Source of the DNA: Hemileia vastatrix
Taxonomy: Eukaryota; Basidiomycota; Pucciniomycetes; Pucciniales; Zaghouaniaceae
NCBI GenBank assembly: GCA_030280995.1
Contig: JASXTE010000163.1
Location: 1 to 64,000 of the forward strand
Direction: 5' to 3'
Length of the DNA stretch: 64,000 nucleotides
Of the stretch, positions 1 to 10,807 are shown one piece after another; within the stretch, counting starts at the first letter, position 1; every line of letters begins with the position of its first letter. The position numbers and the translations under genes are program-made. The notes under the pieces were generated by a model that ran no database searches, was not told the DNA's origin, and worked only from the letters and a program-made list of their open reading frames with translations.

Positions 1-3000
1 AGCTTGGTAAATTGAACACTTTCCAAATAAGAAGTTGCATAAGAAGATGAAATTGTAGCGTTACTTTGACCGATTTGAGATCTGGCAAGGGAGAAAGCTA
101 CTCCTAGAATCTGTTGTAAAGTGAACTCTATTCCTGCCAAATTGTTTTGAGCGAATTCCTGTGAAAAGATGGCCGTCTCTAAAAGCTTGTCTACCACAGT
201 TTGAAGATGACAAAGCCTCGTAGATAAACAAGTATCAGCTGGAGATCCGGGATAGGCGCTGTTGGAAAGGGAAAGAATAGAGAACAAGAGGTGTCGATCA
301 GACCTCGGGCTAGTAAGAATCAGTGTTTCTCATGTTAGATTGCTTTTCCTCATGGACTTACTTCTGATAGATCGGAGCAGAAGATGCCTTTGTGATGGTT
401 GGAAACATATCAACGTTGGTCAAGACAGGACTGTTACTGAGATTTGGAGGAGTAAATTCGTTCCACTCTCTCGAAGAGACTAGGAGCGAGGAATTGTCAT
501 TTCTGAATTTTAAGGCGCCATCAGGTACCATGACTTCAACATCATCGACCTTCTCGGCAGCAACGAGCAAGCGATCAACGACTTATCGAGATGGCACATG
601 GGAAAAAGACGATTTGTTGAAGCAAGAGTCAGTGACAGTTCTGCGCGCCAAATGAGCTCTTGCCCCTTCCAACCTCAGTATAGCTCACCACTTGAAGTCC
701 CACGTCCGGACTAGTGTTATCATCATTGTACTTTGCATACTTCGATCTCCTAGGCGAGGCGAGTTTAGGATCAGTGTTGTTGGCTGCGAGACGAGGATAA
801 AGAGGGTGGGCAGCAGCATGGTTGGCATTGGCACCGTTCAGAGGCTGGATTTTGAAAGAAAAGCATTAAGTCAGCTGGAAATTCAACTTCAGAAGAAATA
901 CGAGGACATCTCTCAGTGACTCACAGGGTAGTTCGTATCATTAGTACAAGAAAAATGAGTGAAAAATGTGACTGGACCTTGTGGGTAATCATTGTATTGA
1001 CTGTCAGAAATGGAACGTACAAAGAGAAAAAGCTTAGAACGCCTCTGGCTGATTTTCGAACATGTCCTTGAGACAGCCTTCCTTTGTATGCTCACTCATA
1101 TTGATCTTTGATAGTGGGATTGGTCAAAGTGCTAGATCGAAGAAATGTGGCACCAGAGTCCTTCCATTCCGTACCTGAGAGCGAATGATGGGGTTTCGAG
1201 TATCAGGAAGACCGCTTGTTCTTTGAGAAGTGGGTTCAGATACTCACAAGGCAACCAAGGAAAGTGCTCCTGGACGAGCAGGTAGGGATATTGCAAATTG
1301 CTATTCTGCGGCTCGATCCCAAGTTCGACAACTCCAGGCCATTGCTCAGCTTGATGAAAGTGAGAGGAAAGTAGACAGAGTTCAGATTAGATTCGAGAGA
1401 CTCTAGACTATCTATCTAGATTCTCGTCTTCCGTTTCAAAAAGACAGGGAACTACTGGCAATTGCCTCAAAAGACAACTCACAGAGATCTGGATCAATGT
1501 TTGAAAGACCGTCATATGACTTAAGACAAATGCTGATGAGTATCCGCACTTGACAAAGAAAAGTTTTCTGTTTTGTCAGTAGGTGCAGGAAGAGAAACAA
1601 GCGAGTAGAGAACCTTTCAACTCACGGTGACTTTCAAATCGGTTGCTGGAACCGTACTGATTCCGGCACTGTAATTGGAACTAGCTAGATCAGGATAGTC
1701 CCAAATCATCCCATTGGATGTTCCTGGAACCGAAGCATTCTGAAGTCCAGCCGTGAAAGCTGTTGATCTGCAGCGAGGGAAAAAGGACAGGGTAGAACTT
1801 GAGAACTTGTTCACTCTCCTGACTTCTCTCTCCACTTGAATGACTTTGTTTTTGACTCACCCATAGACTTGCCACAGAGCAGAACTGATGTTGAACGTTT
1901 CTTGAAATGGAACTCTGCTGAGTGGTATAAGGCTGATATCGCTTGTCTTACTGTTGAAGAGGGAACAGCAAGCAAAAACAAAGGATGAGATTTTAGTCGA
2001 GTCGCAATAGAACCACAAACGCTTCAGTCAGCAGTCTACATTTGGAATGGGCATTCTTGAGGATAACTTACTAAGTAGAGTAGACACCTAATGAGGGCAC
2101 ATCAAAACAATTGAAGACACGATTGTAAGAGAAAGTTCTTCAGTCACACATCCAAGTTTGACCCATTGACTTCGATTACTCACCGAGAGTAAAGACCGAG
2201 TTGAAACTAGCAGTCAAAAGAGCGACGATGACTAGATACAAAGACACAAGTACGAGTTCGATAGTCATTCTTCCTTCCCTGAACCTTTCTTTACAGTGCT
2301 TGACCGTAGTTCTGACAGCTGCAAAAGGGCCTATCCATGCTGAAATCGTGTCACTCATATAGGTCAGATCCTGAGATCTTCGCTCAAAGATTCGATGACA
2401 TGCGGCCCGCTGAGCGAGAGCGGCACAGATGCTGGTGATTATCACGCCCAACAGACCGGTCAGAGCGTTGAGCCCTGTTACCACGAAAAGGAAAGAAGAA
2501 GAAGTCAGACGAGTGAATTCAGAGAGAAGCAGAAGCTCAGCCGAGAATCGGACAAACCTGACTGAAAGATGGCCAACGAGCTAGTGGCGATGTGAGTTTT
2601 GTATCCATCTCCGTCTCCTCTGAGTCCCAAGCATAGTATAGCACTAGAGAATCGAGAATCAATCGGTCGCAAAGAGAAAGTGCAAAGTGTCAGGACTTCA
2701 AAGCTGAGTGAATAGAGATTTCGTGAGGCGCTTTCTGAAAACCCTCAATCCACCTGAAGAGACTCACAAAAAGAGAATAATGACATGGATGAACAAGGTA
2801 GCCATGTAAGCATAGTTGATGGGACGACTCAAATCTTTGGAGAGCATCATCATTGAGTTCCTGAGGGTTTCACGTTTCACGTCGAAAGAGCTGTTTCTCT
2901 TCGAGAACGATCTGCCCAATTTCGGACTTGATTCTTCTTCGTGTTCAGTCACGGAGGCGAACTGACTGCCTTGATGTTCCTCATTAGTGTGAGATTGTTG

Positions 3001-3111
3001 AGATTTTGCATTTGAGAATCTACCGCTCAACGCACCGAAAACTGCAAACGATGTTGATGGCGAAGAAATTGGTGATCTGGTTTCGGACGTTTGAGATTGT
3101 TCTTCACTCAT
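1..3111 (-). CDS. Multi-pass membrane protein with large extracytoplasmic region (partial, 3' end outside window)
   Basis: No named family was recognised. The ATG at 3111 opens a Ser/Thr-rich cytosolic-looking tail (MSEEQSQTSE...) followed by a membrane segment ending HVIILFF. Splicing at 2767/2645 and 2561/2475 stays in frame and adds two more hydrophobic stretches (LNALTGLLGVIITSICAAL, then IELVLVSLYLVIVALLTASF). After about 2180 the exons are short. They encode a non-hydrophobic region with NxS/T sites and scattered cysteines, which looks extracellular or lumenal. Acceptable introns were traced to about position 360, and coding appears to continue to the window edge. One join near 570-690 could not be resolved cleanly. 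It is transcribed divergently from the aspartic protease pseudogene. Architecture is the only guide here: N-terminal membrane bundle plus big glycosylated domain. Family assignment is unknown. Confidence 0.65.
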
Positions 3112-3618
3112 CGTGAGAGATGGTTGTAGAGGAAGAAGACTTTGATGTAGAAGGTTGACGAGGTTTGGAAAAGAATGCAAAGATTTAGAAATCAGAAAAG
3201 GGGTACATAAAAGGTGTTCAGTATGTATGTAGTCTGCTGAAACGTCGAGAAGAAAGAGAAAGAGACTCAAAAAAGTGCACCGCGCGCTAGTTCTCCTACT
3301 CTATGACTGAACTGCTGCAAATCAAACTGCACTCGACCGCCGCTTCTCGACCTCGATCGACGGCAATGAAGCTTGAAGTGATGAAGAACTGAGATCACGT
3401 TCTAGATTTGAACGGTGATCGGATGATTCTTGACGAGCATGTACTCTATGATATATGACAGGAGGAAAAGACCAAAAAGCCCTGAAAAGTTGAAAGTCGT
3501 TCTTCCCCTTCTCTGCACTCTAGTCTCTTCTTTTCCAATTTCTCTATTTCTTTCCCTCTTCTTCACTTTCACCAACTCACTTCCAAACTTCCAATCGAGT
3601 CACTCGATTCGTCCAAAA
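3112..3618. other. Divergent intergenic region
   Basis: About 500 bp lies between two head-to-head genes. The 3' part (3510-3618) is CT-rich, typical of the sequence just upstream of fungal start codons. No coding sequence or RNA gene was recognised. Confidence 0.5.
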
Positions 3619-5525
3619 ATGAAAGTGGCTTCATCAATCATCGGCCTCTCCCTACTTTTCTCCTCATGTTCTTCTCTGCCAGCTCCGACTCCTGCCCCTA
3701 ATCTTTCTCAAGACCTAGCCCTGCTATCTCGTTCAAACAATTCGTCATCAACTCCTGGTCGCGCAACTTTCCCGCTCAAAAGACGTTCTCATCCTCAGCA
3801 AGAAAAACGCGGCATCATCAAAAGGGATGGAAACGACGTTGCTTTGTACGATTCTGGTTTGAACTACTTTTACACTGCAGAAGTGGCTATTGGACAACCT
3901 AAAGATGGCCCACCTTAACCCTTTGAACTATACTTAGCCATGGTGAGTCAATACTAGTGAAGGATCGCGACGTTGAAGATTTAGCTCAAAGGCTGTCCCA
4001 TTCTTGAATCTCCCCCAGACCGGAAGGACGATGGTTCTAAGTGATCAATACAACAGCTCGAGTAATACTATTCTACCAGGACCCAATGGCACTCTACTTA
4101 GTGCCTACGAAGTGCGTCTCTATTTCTCTTTTTCGATGGCTGAAGATTTCTCAATCCCTTGCGCATTCGCATCTTCGATCAGGTCTTGGGTGGTCGGTGG
4201 GAACTGATGGCTCAAGGGACGGAGGGAAAACTGTTCCTTTCGTAGAGTATCTTTGGAGAAACGGAAAGTTAGACGAGCCACTTTTCAGCCTGACACTTTT
4301 CGATCAATCCTCAAACCCTCGAGTCCAAGGTTCAGCCGACAGCCTCAGCATGCTGCAGGGAGGTCAACTAACCATTGGTGGAATAGAAGAAGATTTGATA
4401 GACGAGAAAGGAGTCACTTACACTCCTCTGGTCAAGACTGAAGAATACTCAACTCAATTCCCTTCATACTGGAGAGCCAACATTCAAGAGGTGACCTCAA
4501 ACAACATCGCCCAAGCTCGTTCGAGTTTCGATGCCATTTTCCAATTGGATCAAAGCTTTTCAGTCTTACCGGCTGCCATATTTGTTAACATCTTAAATAG
4601 GTCAGTTGCAGTGGAAATTCCGACTTCCGAGCTCTGCGAAGTTGGAAAGAGACTGACCCTCGCCAACACGTTTCTTCCTTCGTAATCTTGTTTTTCAAAG
4701 TACGAAGTACTCGTATTATTCCGTCTCTCCGGATCAAAACGTTATCAGCGCTGCTGTCAAGTGCACTCCCAATTCTAATGACGACCCAGTGAATCTTTTT
4801 TTGACGATTGGAGGCGTCAAATATCCTTATAACTTCAGTTCCCTTGTCGCGGCAAGGCGTCAAATATCCTTATAACTTCAGTTCCCTTGTCGCAGCAAGA
4901 TACCTTGCCGCGGACAATAGCACTTGGTGTGTTCTTGGAGTCACTGGATTGAGAGCTCAATCCAACGTATACTATCGTATCGGGGCAGGTGAGTATCTTT
5001 CGAAACGACAGGCATTCAAGACTTGAACAGAAGCTCAAATTCGTGCTCTCCTCGGTCCAATCTCTTTCCTTTTCTTCTTCTTCTTCTTCTCTTTTCTTTT
5101 CTTTGCTTTCCGTCTCAGATTTCTTGTCTAACCTAGTCTCAGTTTACCGATTCGACCCCCCTTCGATTGGATTGGGACAGCTATCAGAAAAAGGCAAAGG
5201 AATTCTGCCGAAACAAGAGCCAGCAAATGCAACTATTGTCGATAAAATGATCACGACAGCAATCGTCTCTCAAGTCCCTGATTTGGCTTTACCGCTGGCT
5301 CCTTCATTCTCATCTCAAAACCCAACGGCTTTTTGGAACACCGATCTATTACCTTTACCTACCAGTCTGAGCTTCATTAACAATCCAAGTCAACCTAGCA
5401 TGACTCAAAGTCCATCTAATCAGGAGACTTCTTCTGCCTTCAAGTCTTTGGAAATCGGAGCAGCGATCAGAGTCTTGATTTTCACTTTTGTTGTCAGCTT
5501 TTTTGCGCCTTTGACTGTTCTCTGA
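3619..5525 (+). pseudogene. GPI-type aspartic protease (pepsin family A1) pseudogene
   Basis: The sequence still shows a signal peptide (MKVASSIIGLSLLFSSCSSL), a pro-region with KR dibasic sites, and the fold landmarks YFYTAEVAIGQP, PFVEYLWRNGKL, GGQLTIGGI and YWRANIQEV. It also keeps VYRFDPPSIGLGQL near the C-terminus and ends in a hydrophobic tail (IFTFVVSFFAPLTVL) that fits a GPI signal. Several independent lesions disable it. A TAA replaces an expected Gln codon at about 3915, just before the PFELYL motif. The first active site lacks its Asp, leaving only TG in TGRTMVLS after the intron ending near 4018. The second DTG/DSG motif is replaced by QLDQ before SFSVLP. A 43-bp tandem duplication at 4812-4897 shifts the frame. 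Intron borders are still visible. Loss of both catalytic aspartates plus a stop and a frameshift means no active protease can be made. Confidence 0.85.
4812..4897 (+). repeat. 43-bp tandem duplication inside the protease pseudogene
   Basis: Two adjacent copies, 4812-4854 and 4855-4897, differ at one base near their ends (cgcggca against cgcagca). Forty-three is not a multiple of three, so the duplication throws the second copy and everything downstream out of frame. Confidence 0.93.
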
Positions 5526-5887
5526 AGAGTTTGGGAAGCTCTCGACCTTCCACTTTGTCAGCCTCAACCTTAATATACCCACCTTAAGTCTCTCAGTATT
5601 ATTCTCGTCCTTTCTTCTATCGATCTTAATGCATCTCATCTATTCTTCTCTGTTTTTCCTGAAATGATAGGCAGGGGATTCTCTCAAAACTTTGGATCCC
5701 TTGTATTCAGATCGCAAGAGCCAGAAGCTTTCTGCTTGTCTGAACAGATGAAGAAGTAACAAAGACGTCTCGTCATGAAGTCTTGAAAGCTATATGGGTC
5801 GCACTTGGATCTCTCAAATGTTCAAGAAGAGTAAAATTACAGAATTGAAGAATATGTACATGAACACGATTTGAGGAATCTTTACTC
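5526..5887. other. Convergent 3' intergenic region
   Basis: This 362-bp gap lies between the 3' ends of the protease pseudogene and SMP3. No gene or repeat was recognised; it probably holds both polyadenylation regions. Confidence 0.5.
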
Positions 5888-8750
5888 TTACTCTCTGTAC
5901 CTGAGCGTCAATTTTCTAGTTTCTAACGACATCGACTCAAAGAGACCTCTTCCTGATCTCCACAGCTCCACCATCTCTCCAATATGATCAGTATCGACAT
6001 GAAAGCTATACTCCCACATGCTTGCAGTCGTCAATTTGAAACGATTCTCCATGATTGAATCGACTTCGCTTTCTAATCTTGATCTAGTTCTCCCAAGCTT
6101 GGCTTCGAAATCCATTTGATGTAGCTCTTTCTCTAAGGAATAAAAAGCCCAAGCAGGAGCTACTAGTATTTGATGAGAGGATAGATCTTCCAGGAAGTTC
6201 ATCGTCAAGGAATGGATAAGATCTCTGGGAGACTTTGAGCCTCTTTCGTCGATGACTTTGACGCTCAGGTTCGGTTTTGCTGAGAGGTAAGAAGCAAGAG
6301 GTGGTCGAAGGTGAATCTTCTGAGAGATCTGTAGAGTGATTCATTGAACTCGAAAGCAAAGTACTCACGAGGAGGCAGAAGTAGATGTCTTGGGGGCATG
6401 AAGGTATGCCAAAAGACTAGGTTGACTTGGCTAGCAAATGGAGGCTCTACATTGGCTAGGGATTGCTCGAACCATTTAGCTTTCGAGCTGCTACAGTCCT
6501 TGGAGTTGATGTACTCTTCCGGACCTCCTCTGCTGCAAGTTTGAACCCAAAGGAGACTTTCTCTCATTGTCAATAGCGACATGATCAGACCACCTTGGTG
6601 AAAAACACCAAAGAAGATCGCAAGAAGAAAGTGTTGAAAGGTATAGAGGTAGAGCTGAAAGGACAAGATAGGGTCGATAAGAGTCAAAGAAATAAAGAGA
6701 GAGAGCGGAAGTTGAATGAGCATGAACTCGAAAGACTTTCGACACTGAAAGCGCGAGACATTGACAACGAGATCGATGATGCTTCTGTTTTCGCTTCTCG
6801 AAGACTCACGAGAAACCACTTCTTCTTCTTACTGATTCTAGACCTGAACATTTCTTGACCAAACATGAGAACCGCTGGAACGAACAGAGGTAGAAGAAAT
6901 CTCGGCTCTTGATGAGGTTGAATCGAGAGAACAAGTAAAGGAAACAGAAGAGAGCACACAGGCACTGTTTGAAGAGACAAAGATGCCAAACAAAGTGAGA
7001 GGTCAACTCGAATGATGACGATGATTGTTATTGATGAGAGGGAACTTAGACCGTTTCTTCTCATCTGTCTAGTCAAACTCACCCGTTCTATCCAGATACT
7101 TTCTCGTGTCTGAAGTGCTCACCTTCCTGATCCTGTATCCTACACGAACTTTCTCGAATGTCGTTTCAATAGACTTGTAGGTCTCTTTGTTCTGCCTTGA
7201 AGATGAAAGAAAGTCGACCATTCTATACAGAAGGAATCCAACTAAAGGCAGTCCAAACAGCAAAGGGAAATTGACGACGATATGGAGCCATCTTGGGTGC
7301 AATCCATGCTGAGCAAGATTTGAAGATTTCAGATTGTACATCATCGCATTCACTGGAGTCCATACTTGAGGAGGTGGTGTGAATCTAGATTGTTGTGGAA
7401 AGGCTGATCTCAAAGTTCTCGAATAATAGAATGAATCGTAGGTGAGGTGGATCGAGCAAGGAACAACCAGCCCCAGAACTATGATCTTGAGGTCTGGAAG
7501 AATCTTGGGGTTCTTTTTGACAAGATCATGTAAAGCTTTGACTCCCATTGGAAAAGCAAAGATCAGAAAAGTAAACCTGTGAAAGCTACCCTCGACTACT
7601 TTCCAGATAAAGCGCACAAAAGGTGCAAGAGCTGGGTTGGCCCAATTTTCTCGACTTCTGAATGTGTTGTTAGACTATTTGTCGAAAGAAGAGAAGGAAG
7701 AGAAGATGTGGTTCAGTAAAGTCTCGTCAGTCAGTTTATTAGGATATCAATCGAGAATCGAGATTCGAGAAGACTAACCAGAAACGGCAGGACTGCCAAA
7801 CCTTCAGAGCTCAACATCAGCAACATGTTGGTGAATGTCATTGCCTCTTCAGAATTAGAGAATCCTCTAGAAAGAAAAAGAACGGGTAAGAAGGAGGCAT
7901 AGCATAGAGTCTCTATGAAGTGTAAATTCATTATGTAGTCATCATCAGGTCGATGAGGAGTCGCCTCCTGGAGACGTTTCTCTCCTTCCGCAGTTGTGCA
8001 CAGAATTCGTCTAATTGTTGTGACTTTTGAGCCCCAAAACAGACGAGAAGAGAAAAGAGAGATGAAGATGAGCAAGAGACCGAAAAAGTTAAAAACAAGA
8101 AATTTTGAGAGGCTTGCATCGCAACCTTGCTCTGGCACTCACACAGCAAAGACACTCTCATGAACTTTTCCATTCTTTGAGTTGACAGAAGTGTACTTGC
8201 GGAAGGCACTGATTCGAGAGAAGGAGATCAACGCAGACGGGAGAAAGAAAGAGAATGGAAAAATGAATTCGTGAAAATCAGATCAGTCCTCGGTTCTAAT
8301 GAACTCATCCTCTTGATCAAGAGCTCGTTCAAATGAGCAATGTGGATTCTCACCTTTTCCGAAAAGACGATAGGCCCGGATGACAAGGATCAAAAGCAAA
8401 TTCGACATTCTAATGCTCGCCATTGAACGAATTGGATTTGAAGGATCAAACTCCCAAGTTCTCAACACATCGATTCCTAGATAGTCACCTGAATAGACGA
8501 GAACATAGATGAAAGAATGGTTCAGTCAGATAAAGAGGCCGAAGAACTTCAAGGGAAGATGAGAATGAGAGAGAGTTTTCTCCATCTGGACTTCGAAAAA
8601 GACTCACTCACCCACGACGATTTCACTTCCTTGAAAGAATTCATCAGGATGTATATAACCCAATGGAAGAAAGCACAAGATCGTGCTGAAAATCCAACAA
8701 GCCCATTGATAGCGTTTGAGGAACTTCAGCGCTTCTTTGGACGAGTCCAT
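5888..8750 (-). CDS. SMP3: GPI mannosyltransferase 4 (Smp3/PIG-Z), GT22 family
   Basis: Enzymes of this family add the fourth mannose to the GPI anchor precursor in the ER lumen, using dolichol-phosphate-mannose. The ATG at 8750 starts a short cytosolic tail and a membrane segment followed by HPDEFFQ, the lumenal acidic motif of GT22 transferases. The first intron (donor near 8609, acceptor at 8489) joins in frame to GDYLGIDVLRTWEFDPSNP. Downstream exons carry FSNSEEA, then TPVNAMMYNLKSSNLAQHG with LHPRWLH, the long-loop signature that separates Smp3 from PIG-B, Alg9 and Alg12. They also carry the FWHTFMPPRHLL motif near the C-terminus. Many hydrophobic stretches agree with a polytopic ER enzyme. 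At least five introns are present. The gene lies in the same direction as, and downstream of, the MoaB-like gene. Exon edges in the 6.2-7.1 kb part are tentative. Confidence 0.85.
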
Positions 8751-9054
8751 TTACTTGGAAGTTGTGACGTTAGAGAGCAGAGAGAAGAAAATCTTCGTGA
8801 CTTCGACTTCGCATGATGGGCTCTCTAATAGAAGCTTGAAACTCGCGTCGTTCTTTTGAAAGATAGATCAGACAATGGATGATACAGTTGAAATGAAGGT
8901 GGGAAAAAGGCATCGTACAATTCGAAAGTGAGAAGAATGGATCCTCAAGACAGCTTTTACAAAACAGAACCTCCTTTCGCTTTCTCTTTTTCCTACTTCT
9001 TTCCGAGCAATAAGCAAAGAATAACAAAAGACACTATTACAAAGTCACCCGTTC
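8751..9054. other. Intergenic region between tandem minus-strand genes
   Basis: About 300 bp separate the stop codon of the MoaB-like gene from the SMP3 start. It should contain the SMP3 promoter and the terminator of the upstream gene. No motif was clear enough to name. Confidence 0.45.
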
Positions 9055-10768
9055 TTACTTCTTTCCCTGATCCTGACCATCACCAACTTTTCCCTTACTA
9101 ACGATTTCCCCCTTCAACTCTTTCTCGACCTCTCTACCCAATTCCAACAATCTATCCAAATCATTCCCAATCAAAGAAACGTCTACCCCTGCATTCCATT
9201 TAGGATAAGAACCCAATTTAATTCCCTCCTGTTTACAAGTTTCGTTGAGTTTGGTTAGGAAGGGAGAAATGGAAGATTCAGGCATAGAAGTATGAACCAA
9301 TAATCTAAAAGGTTTTGGTGAATCTTTATCAATTGGTAAATATGGTTCCAAACCCATCAATAAAGCTTCGAATAATCTAGGTACTCCTGGTAGGATACAT
9401 AGTTTTCCTTCTAGACGGATCACTGGTACCCATAGTGAATCTGTTGGGAAAATGATCTGATTATGAAAGTGGTAGATGAAGATCAGCCTTTGTTTTTCTA
9501 CTTGCGGATGAAAAGAACTTTAAAGAAGGTATTCTTTCTTTCATTGGAAGGGTATAATTAGGATACTCACCTCTACATTCTTACTAGGAAACAAGGCCAT
9601 TCGCTTTCTAGCAGTGATTTGTTCTTCAGTTTGTTCTCCCATATTCCTTCTCTTACTCAATTCAGCCATTCTACGAATAGTTTCATCACTATAACAAAAG
9701 AAAGAAAGAACAAAAACACAATCAAAACCAGAACGCAAAGTCAAAAATAGCAGAAAAAGACGCTTCTTAGTTCTTTTTCTCATCAATTTTCTCTCTCCAC
9801 TCACTCATATTTCAAAGGTTCAGCTCCAAAAGCCTTTGCCATGGATTGATAAGTGATATCATCATGAGTAGGTCCGATCCCACCACTTGAAATGACCCAA
9901 TCATACTTTTCAGTCATTCTCCTTGCGGCCTCTATGATTTCATCCTCGTCATCGGCTATGACTTCGATTCTCTTGAGATCGATTCCGGCTGTGAAACAGA
10001 ATTGAGCTAGAAAATTGGAATTGGTATCTTTGGTTTTGCCATTGAGAACTTCATCTCCGATGATTAGACAACTGCGAGTGAAGATGAGGTAAGGGTAAAT
10101 AGGTTAGCAGAAGATGGAAAAGAAGGAGCTTCCGATTGGTTCACCAAGATGAGAAAGATTTGGACTTCTTGGATCTTGATTTTTGAACAACCTTTTTCAT
10201 TTTGATAGAGTAGGCAAAGCAGACTTGAATAGAGCTACTGCCATGGATTGTCCTTATCGGTGATGAAAAGATCCAGAGCCACTTGCTGATTGAGAACAAC
10301 TACATGCCATTCTGAAGTTCACTTTGAAATCATGATGCTGACTATCGACTAGCAAGAGTAGCTCCCAATTTTGCTGAATTGATTTGATCAAGTATGCTAA
10401 TCATTCTTATCCAAGCCAAGGTCTCTCTCTCTCTCTCTCTCTGCGCTCACTCACGCAGCCGTCTTTACAAACTTTCCCTCTCCCAGTGGATTCTTTGTTG
10501 GAATTGGAGATTTCTGGAACTTTGGAGGATCGGTAGAAGAACTCATGTTTCTAGATCTGAGATTGTTGAGAGTGGAGGGATTGGGAGTAGAGGTTGCTGC
10601 AGAGATGGCAGTCGTAGTAGTTGCTGATGATGAAGACAGATGAGATGAAATGTTTGATAATCTGAGTCTAGTCCTGGAAACTATAGAGCTCATAGAAGAA
10701 AGAAAGAAGAAAAGTAGAAGAAGTTTGGTGATAGTGTTCGAAGTCGAGAAGCAACTTCTCATTCTCAT
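9055..10768 (-). CDS. MoaB/Mog (CinA-like) molybdopterin-binding domain protein
   Basis: The central exon (about 10072 down to 9809) encodes [20 protein letters not shown] and the signature [13 protein letters not shown] of the MoCF_biosynth/CinA N-terminal fold. The last exon has [15 protein letters not shown], the matching C-terminal strand-helix. Relatives in fungi are stand-alone competence-damage-like or FAD-synthetase-related proteins whose reaction in this lineage is not firmly known, possibly nucleotide or FAD-pyrophosphate metabolism. Three introns splice in frame: TAA|CLIIGD across a long first intron of roughly 380 bp containing a short CT repeat, EPLKY|DETIRRM, and [15 protein letters not shown]. 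The N-terminus from the ATG at 10768 is hydrophobic then Ser/Thr-rich with basic residues and could be a mitochondrial presequence. Internal ATGs near 10694 and 10551 are alternatives. It is divergent from CWC2. Confidence 0.8.
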
Positions 10769-10807
10769 CTTGATCCTCTACTTGTACATCTCGCATTAGA
10801 ATCGGTC
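10769..10807. promoter_or_regulatory. Very compact bidirectional start region (MoaB-like / CWC2)
   Basis: Only 39 bp separate the two outward-facing ATG codons if the longest N-terminus of the MoaB-like protein is real. Either the two 5' UTRs overlap or the true start on the minus strand lies downstream at an internal Met. No TATA-like element was seen. Confidence 0.5.

Noticed and set aside
8517..8816. Plus-strand open frame of 99 codons
   Set aside because: It is antisense to SMP3 exon 1, which carries the HPDEFFQ motif. No motif of its own.
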